53,970 nucleotides of DNA from an uncultured Erwinia sp. Its GTDB lineage: Bacteria > Pseudomonadota > Gammaproteobacteria > Enterobacterales > Enterobacteriaceae. Below, one piece after another: positions 49,313 through 53,970 of this stretch. The notes beneath the pieces are model-generated. The model did no database searches. It saw only the letters and a program-made list of their open reading frames with translations, and was not told the DNA's origin. The stretch spans positions 1 through 53,970 of the forward strand of contig CAJYIY010000032.1 in the NCBI GenBank assembly GCA_913775305.1, given 5' to 3'. The position numbers and the translations under genes are program-made. Within the stretch, counting starts at the first letter, position 1; each line of letters begins with the position of its first letter.

Positions 49313-50341
49313 TTACTTAAATGCTGCCTGGAAAACAGCCACCAGCGCGTCGTTTTGCGACTGCGTCAGCGGGTGTCCTTTCGGATCGAGGAACTGCAGG
49401 CTGCTACGGTTATCAAGATCGCCGACCTGAAGCTTATATTTGCCGTTGGTCAGCTCAGGATCTTTCGCTCCCAGCGTATCCCAGACAGCGCTGTCCGGCG
49501 CCTTATAGGTGACATTCAGGCTACCCTGCGAGCGGTTGCTGTCTGTCACTTCCATACCGACACGCGGCAGCGTTGACGGCAGGCGCTGCCAGACAACATT
49601 GAACGGCGCACGCACGATCAGATTAGGCAGGCCGGTATCGTCTGCTCCGCTCTGCACATCGATCTGGGTCACGCTGCGTTTCGCCGCGATATCTTCACGC
49701 GTGGTTTCGATCTTATCCAGCTTGGTACTGATGTTGTTCAACATCTGGGCGGTGTAGCGCTGAATCTGGATGGGCGCAGTGACGCTTTTGCCTTCCTGCT
49801 CAAGCTCCAGCAGCTTCACGTTCAATACCTGCTGATAACCCTGCTGCTGCACGCTCAGCTGATAACGACCACGATACTGATTGTCCTCATCAGCCCGGTT
49901 CCACTGTATCCAGTCGGTGGTCAACGTCTGATTGGCGTCCTGACGATCAGCAATCGGATAGTTGTAGGACTGAACGGCACTGACGACCTGCGGCCAGATT
50001 GAACCACTGCGCGAGTCCACCAGCAGCGTACCGGTGTTGCCAACATACTGGGTGCGTGTGCCGCTCATCAGCGCCAGCGTTTGCGCCGGTGGACGAATAT
50101 CCAGTTGCTTACCCACCTGCCCTTTATCGCTGACGTTTGGGATGTCAAATTCACCGTTTTGCAGCGGCAGGATCATGCCAGCAGGTGCGTGCAGATCGCT
50201 GAGACCGGCTGCCTGCAGGTAGGATTCGTCACCGCTAACCTGACGCTTGTAACGCTGATCGTTAGAGCACGCTGCCAGCAGCATCACTAACGACAGTCCC
50301 ACCACTTTCGCTACCGTGGACTTTTGTACTGAGTAAGCCAT
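49313..50341 (-). CDS. bamC: Outer membrane assembly lipoprotein BamC
   Basis: A component of the BAM complex that inserts beta-barrel proteins. It has 342 residues. A lipoprotein signal peptide ends in LLAAC, so lipidation is expected at Cys24. The unstructured N-terminal region that contacts BamD ([15 protein letters not shown] and [14 protein letters not shown]) is well conserved, and two helix-grip domains follow. The start at 50341 is the second codon of a possible TTG-ATG pair. It lies 15 bp after dapA and belongs to the same operon. Confidence 0.96.
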   Translation of the reverse strand: MAYSVQKSTVAKVVGLSLVMLLAACSNDQRYKRQVSGDESYLQAAGLSDLHAPAGMILPLQNGEFDIPNVSDKGQVGKQLDIRPPAQTLALMSGTRTQYVGNTGTLLVDSRSGSIWPQVVSAVQSYNYPIADRQDANQTLTTDWIQWNRADEDNQYRGRYQLSVQQQGYQQVLNVKLLELEQEGKSVTAPIQIQRYTAQMLNNISTKLDKIETTREDIAAKRSVTQIDVQSGADDTGLPNLIVRAPFNVVWQRLPSTLPRVGMEVTDSNRSQGSLNVTYKAPDSAVWDTLGAKDPELTNGKYKLQVGDLDNRSSLQFLDPKGHPLTQSQNDALVAVFQAAFK

Positions 50342-50356
50342 CAATTCTCCCTAGAT

Positions 50357-51235
50357 TTACAGCAGGCCGGCGTTTTTAAGAGCCTGCTCGACAACCGGAC
50401 GACCAGCATCGGTCAGCGGCGTCATTGGCAGACGCAGCGTATCGGTTGCGATTAATCCTAACTTTTTCGCGGCCCACTTGACCGGAATAGGATTCGGTTC
50501 AACAAACAGTTTCTGATGCAGCGGCATCAGGCGCTGGTTAAGACGGCGCGCTTCAGTAAAGTTACCCTGCTGTGCCAGAGCGCAAAGCTCAGCCATTTCG
50601 CGCGCGGCAATATTCGCCGTTACGGAGATAATACCGTGTCCGCCCAGATGCATGAAGTCCAGTGCCGTGGCATCGTCGCCGCTTACCAGCACGAAATCTT
50701 CATTAACCAGCTCTTGGATCTGACTTACCCGTGATAAGTTCCCGGTTGCCTCTTTGATTCCGATAATATTTTTAATTTTCGCCAGGCGACCCACGGTCTC
50801 CGGCAGCAGATCGCTGCCGGTACGCGATGGCACGTTGTACAGCATCTGTGGCAGATCGGTGCTTTCCGCGATGGTTTTGAAGTGCTGGTAAAGCCCTTCC
50901 TGCGTGGGGCGGTTGTAATACGGCGTCACGGTCAGGCAGCCTACGACGCCGGATTTTTCGAAACGTTTAGTCAGAGAGACGCCTTCAGAGGTGGCGTTTG
51001 CGCCGGTACCCGCGATAACCGGGATGCGGCCATCGGCCAGGTCCAGCGTCAACAGTACCACGTCGCCATGCTCATCATGGCTCAGAGTAGCAGACTCACC
51101 GGTGGTTCCTACAGAAACAATTGCCGATGTACCGCTGGCAACATGATAATCAATCAGTTTTTTCAGACTCGCACGGCAGACATTACCTTTGTCATCCATT
51201 GGCGTAACGAGTGCTACAAGACTTCCCGTAAACAT
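50357..51235 (-). CDS. dapA: 4-hydroxy-tetrahydrodipicolinate synthase
   Basis: Condenses pyruvate with aspartate semialdehyde, the first step committed to diaminopimelate and lysine. It has 292 residues, as in E. coli. The Schiff-base lysine is K161 (IGIKEATGN), with Y133 (YNVPSRTG) and T44-T45 (GTTGE). The ATG at 51235 has GAGGGGAT upstream; six codons before it are not part of the protein. Lysine-feedback residues lie in the usual helices. It is divergent from gcvR. Confidence 0.97.
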   Translation of the reverse strand: MFTGSLVALVTPMDDKGNVCRASLKKLIDYHVASGTSAIVSVGTTGESATLSHDEHGDVVLLTLDLADGRIPVIAGTGANATSEGVSLTKRFEKSGVVGCLTVTPYYNRPTQEGLYQHFKTIAESTDLPQMLYNVPSRTGSDLLPETVGRLAKIKNIIGIKEATGNLSRVSQIQELVNEDFVLVSGDDATALDFMHLGGHGIISVTANIAAREMAELCALAQQGNFTEARRLNQRLMPLHQKLFVEPNPIPVKWAAKKLGLIATDTLRLPMTPLTDAGRPVVEQALKNAGLL

Positions 51236-51372
51236 TGGCGATCCCCTCGACAAACAAGTGCTTCATGGTACGTTTGACCGCGCATTAAAAGCAAGCGGCC
51301 AGGGCGGCTCAGACCCTTGTCAGCAGTTTTTTTTATGTTTACCTTATGGTTATTAGCATTTAGACAGGAAGC

Positions 51373-51930
51373 ATGATTTTGCCGCAGTCACCCGAGCACC
51401 ACCTGGTTATCACTGCACTTGGGGTTGACCGTCCCGGAATCGTCAATACCATCACGCGCCACGTCAGCAGCTGCGGATGTAACATTGAAGACAGCCGACT
51501 GGCGATGCTCGGCGAAGAGTTCACCTTTATTATGCTGCTCTCCGGCAGCTGGAATGCGATTACGCTGATTGAATCCACGCTGCCGCTGAAGGGCGCGGAA
51601 CTGGAACTGCTGATTGTGATGAAGCGCACCGGTGCCGGCGCGCGGCCGCCAATGCCGACAACAGTTTGGGTTCAGGTCGAGGTGGCGGATTCTCCACATA
51701 TTATTGAGCGCTTCACTGACCTGTTCGATACGCACCAGATGAATATTGCTGAACTGGCCTCGCGTACCCAACCGGCGCAGGATAATCAGCCACCTTTGCT
51801 TTATATTCAAATGGCAGCACACAGTCCTGCCAGCCAGGATGCGTCACTAATCGAGCAGGCGTTTCACCGCCTGTGTACAGAACTTCATGCTCAAGGCACT
51901 ATAAAAGCTGTTTCGCACCACCGGTCCTGA
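51373..51930 (+). CDS. gcvR: Glycine cleavage system repressor GcvR
   Basis: A 185-residue protein with two ACT domains (about residues 10-80 and 95-170). It binds GcvA and blocks activation of gcvTHP when glycine is low. Near-identity to E. coli GcvR extends through DRPGIVNTITRHVSSCGCN, EEFTFIMLLSGSWNAITLIE and ADSPHIIERFTDLF. It lacks a DNA-binding domain. It is divergent from dapA and precedes bcp by 75 bp. Confidence 0.95.
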   Translation: MILPQSPEHHLVITALGVDRPGIVNTITRHVSSCGCNIEDSRLAMLGEEFTFIMLLSGSWNAITLIESTLPLKGAELELLIVMKRTGAGARPPMPTTVWVQVEVADSPHIIERFTDLFDTHQMNIAELASRTQPAQDNQPPLLYIQMAAHSPASQDASLIEQAFHRLCTELHAQGTIKAVSHHRS

Positions 51931-52005
51931 ATGGTCAGTCCACCACGGTGGTTAAAAACGGTTTTAATAAGCCCACAGCATAAATGACAAAAATGGAGTG
52001 TAGTA

Positions 52006-52473
52006 ATGAATCCACTGAAAGCCGGTGATATTGCACCGAAATTTAGCCTGCCCGATCAGGATGGCGAGCAAGTCAATTTGGCCGACTTCCAGGGGCAGCG
52101 CGTTCTGGTTTATTTCTATCCCAAAGCGATGACACCGGGCTGTACCGTTCAGGCATGCGGCCTGCGCGACAGCATGGATGAGTTGAAAAAAGCAGGCGTC
52201 GAAGTTTTGGGTATCAGCACGGATAAACCGGAAAAGCTCTCCCGCTTTGTTGAAAAAGAGATGCTGAATTTCACCCTGCTCTCTGACGAAGATCACGCGG
52301 TTTGCGAGCAGTTTGGTATCTGGGGCGAAAAAACCTTTATGGGTAAAACCTACGACGGTATTCATCGCATCAGCTTCCTGATTGGCGCTGACGGTAAGAT
52401 TGAGACGGTCTTTGATGACTTCAAAACCAGCAACCACCACGATATCGTGATGGCCTACCTGAAAAACGCCTGA
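52006..52473 (+). CDS. bcp: Thiol peroxidase Bcp (atypical 2-Cys peroxiredoxin)
   Basis: Reduces hydrogen peroxide and organic peroxides with thioredoxin. It has 155 residues. The peroxidatic Cys46 and resolving Cys51 lie in TPGCTVQACGLRD. The thioredoxin fold is evident (FSLPDQDGEQVNLADF and VLVYFYPKAMTPG). The ribosome-binding site GGAGTGTAGTA precedes the ATG. It may be cotranscribed with gcvR, as in E. coli. Confidence 0.97.
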   Translation: MNPLKAGDIAPKFSLPDQDGEQVNLADFQGQRVLVYFYPKAMTPGCTVQACGLRDSMDELKKAGVEVLGISTDKPEKLSRFVEKEMLNFTLLSDEDHAVCEQFGIWGEKTFMGKTYDGIHRISFLIGADGKIETVFDDFKTSNHHDIVMAYLKNA

Positions 52474-52492
52474 TTTACCGCAGCAAATGACA

Positions 52493-52522
52493 CGGGCGGG
52501 CCGATAGCGTGCGGCCCGCCCG
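52493..52522. terminator. Perfect GC hairpin between bcp and the cyclase gene
   Basis: An 11-bp perfect stem (52493-52503 with 52512-52522) with loop ATAGCGTG, between convergent stops. No T tract on either side, so it may act as a shared end structure rather than an intrinsic terminator. Confidence 0.6.
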
Positions 52523-52555
52523 GTTGAATCCCTGGCGATACTACGGAAGTCACGA

Positions 52556-53970
52556 TCAGAACGTTGACGAACGCATGGCGTCCGCCTGCGCAACCGCGTT
52601 TTGCAGAGTCATCACCCGGTTACGACCGGCGTTCTTGGCCTGATACAACGCTTCATCGGCCTCTTTAAAGGTGTGTTCCATGGTTTTCATATCCGGCGTC
52701 CAGAAAGCCACACCAATCGAGAGGGTAATACTGCCCACCCTGTCCAGCACCTGAATTTCGATTCGTCTGCGCACCCGCTCAGCGATAGCCAGCGCATTTT
52801 CACTGTCGGTCGCGGGCAGGATCATCAAAAACTCTTCGCCGCCGTTGCGGCAGATAACATCGCTCTGCCGCGCGCAGAACTCCAGCTGGCGGGCAACATT
52901 TTCAATCACACCGTCGCCAACATCATGACCAAAAGTATCGTTAACCCGCTTAAAAAAATCGATATCCAGCGCCAGCACGGCAAAAGGGCGCCGCGTTGCG
53001 AGAAAATACTCCAGTATGGCATTCAGACCTCGCCGGTTTAGCAGTCCGGTCATCGGATCGGTCTGCACCTCACTTTTGAGGCGTCTGATTTTGTCCTGCA
53101 TCAGCCCGATACCCGCCAGCATCGCCCGCTTAATCTGCGAGGCTTCATAATACCAGGAGCGAATGCCGTTAATCTCCCGCGAAGCCTCAGTCGTGTCCAT
53201 CTGACTGGCCTTCCGCGCCAGCTGCCAGAGCGGCAGTGCAATCCGCTTTGCCAGCACCAGTGCCAGGATCAGCGTCAGTAGCGCAAAAGGTACAGAGTGT
53301 TTCAGCACCTGCAACAGCAGGCAGTTAAGCGGAGCCAGCGTTTCACTCTTTGGTTTCATCGCCACAATCATCCAGCCCGAAGCAGGCACAATGGCGTAAC
53401 CGGCCAGCATCGCCTGCCCGCCGTCACCATTCAGCTCCATAAACCCATTACTCTCTTTTGCCCGCTGTTCGTCATTGATAATCGGGCTGAGGGGTTTACC
53501 AATCAGATTACGATCCTGGTGATAAAGCACCTGATTGTCCTCATCCACCACGTAAAGCGAGGAGCCATCACGATAGAACTGTTCACCCAGCAATGCGTTA
53601 AGAATGCTTTTCTTTTTCAGATAAATAGAACCGCCCACATAGCCAAGATAGGTGCCGTTTTTCGACCAGACCGGGCAGGAGATAAACACCAGCAGATTAT
53701 TGGCGGCAGAGAGGGTAGGATCGCTGATGATCGGTTTACGCTCGGTCAGCGCCTGACGTGCGGCGGATGAAGTCAGCTTCATACCTTTCAGCATAAGCGA
53801 CTCCGGCGAAATGGCTTTCACCCAGCCTTTCGCATCAACGATGACCACCGAGTTAAAACTGCTGGTTTGCTGACGCAGGCGATCGACTTCTTTTTGCAGC
53901 AGCGTTTCATTATCCAGCCCCCCTTCCAGCAACGTGGCGCTGTAAGAGAGCTGTGACTGAGCCAGCTGGA
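52556..53970 (-). CDS. Membrane-bound diguanylate cyclase (5' end beyond the window)
   Basis: Makes cyclic di-GMP, which promotes sessile growth. The reading frame stays open to the right edge, so the N terminus is missing. It has a periplasmic dCache-like sensor (FNSVVIVDAKGWVKAISPES, SLYVVDEDNQVLYHQDRN), a membrane segment (FALLTLILALVLAKRIALPL), a HAMP-like linker and a C-terminal GGDEF domain. The active site is GGEEF preceded by RNGG. An RxxD inhibitory site (RQSD) lies five residues before it, so product feedback is likely. The first membrane helix should lie outside. E. coli K-12 has hyf genes after bcp instead. Confidence 0.9.
   Translation of the reverse strand, partial: QLAQSQLSYSATLLEGGLDNETLLQKEVDRLRQQTSSFNSVVIVDAKGWVKAISPESLMLKGMKLTSSAARQALTERKPIISDPTLSAANNLLVFISCPVWSKNGTYLGYVGGSIYLKKKSILNALLGEQFYRDGSSLYVVDEDNQVLYHQDRNLIGKPLSPIINDEQRAKESNGFMELNGDGGQAMLAGYAIVPASGWMIVAMKPKSETLAPLNCLLLQVLKHSVPFALLTLILALVLAKRIALPLWQLARKASQMDTTEASREINGIRSWYYEASQIKRAMLAGIGLMQDKIRRLKSEVQTDPMTGLLNRRGLNAILEYFLATRRPFAVLALDIDFFKRVNDTFGHDVGDGVIENVARQLEFCARQSDVICRNGGEEFLMILPATDSENALAIAERVRRRIEIQVLDRVGSITLSIGVAFWTPDMKTMEHTFKEADEALYQAKNAGRNRVMTLQNAVAQADAMRSSTF

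Overview
The window is chromosomal DNA from a member of the Enterobacterales. Gene order follows the E. coli stretch from the valine/lysine tRNA cluster to bcp: tRNA-Lys, yfeR-yfeH, ypeB-ligA-zipA, cysZ, cysK, ptsHI-crr, cysM-cysAWUP, yfeXYZ, ypeA, amiA, hemF, maeB, talA-tktB, ypfG, nudK, acrD, ypfM, yffB, dapE-ypfN, tmcA, ypfJ, purC, bamC-dapA, gcvR, bcp. Differences from K-12 suggest the Erwinia/Pantoea side of the order. There is no pdxK-yfeK-yfeS between crr and cysM, no eut operon, no aegA and no ypfH. ansP and a YdgH-type gene sit before narQ, and narP directly follows narQ. No 16S gene is present, so the genus is an inference. I saw no IS element, prophage or CRISPR array.

Layout. 1-5.9 kb: tRNA-Lys, a LysR regulator with its divergent carrier, DNA ligase and the division protein ZipA. 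6-8 kb: sulfate uptake (cysZ) and cysteine synthase A. 8.1-11.2 kb: the general PTS operon. 11.3-16.1 kb: cysteine synthase B and the sulfate/thiosulfate ABC importer, so sulfur assimilation genes flank the PTS genes. 16.3-23.5 kb: a Dyp-type peroxidase, lipoprotein, membrane protein, acetyltransferase, Tat-exported amidase, coproporphyrinogen oxidase and malic enzyme.

23.7-29.3 kb is accessory and the most interesting part. An apparent operon on the minus strand encodes a zinc dehydrogenase resembling erythritol/L-threitol dehydrogenase, a polyol-permease-type transporter, an SDR resembling D-threitol dehydrogenase, and a split DhaK/DhaL ketose kinase. A divergent gene encodes an RpiB-family isomerase that lacks two active-site histidines of ordinary RpiB. 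The cassette lies between maeB and talA-tktB. My reading is a C4-polyol (threitol/erythritol/erythrulose) pathway ending in D-erythrose 4-phosphate, the tetrose phosphate used by the transaldolase and transketolase encoded next to it. The control region has repeated TGAAC half-sites, a CRP-like site and a leader hairpin. The transporter's ribosome-binding site sits in a 7-bp hairpin. No regulator gene lies in the cassette.

29.5-54 kb returns to core genes: talA-tktB, a Nudix hydrolase, asparagine permease, a NarQ-NarP nitrate/nitrite two-component pair in one operon, the AcrD efflux pump, lysine biosynthesis (dapE, dapA), tRNA acetylation (tmcA), purine synthesis (purC), outer-membrane assembly (bamC), the GcvR regulator and a peroxiredoxin. 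A membrane diguanylate cyclase runs off the right edge.
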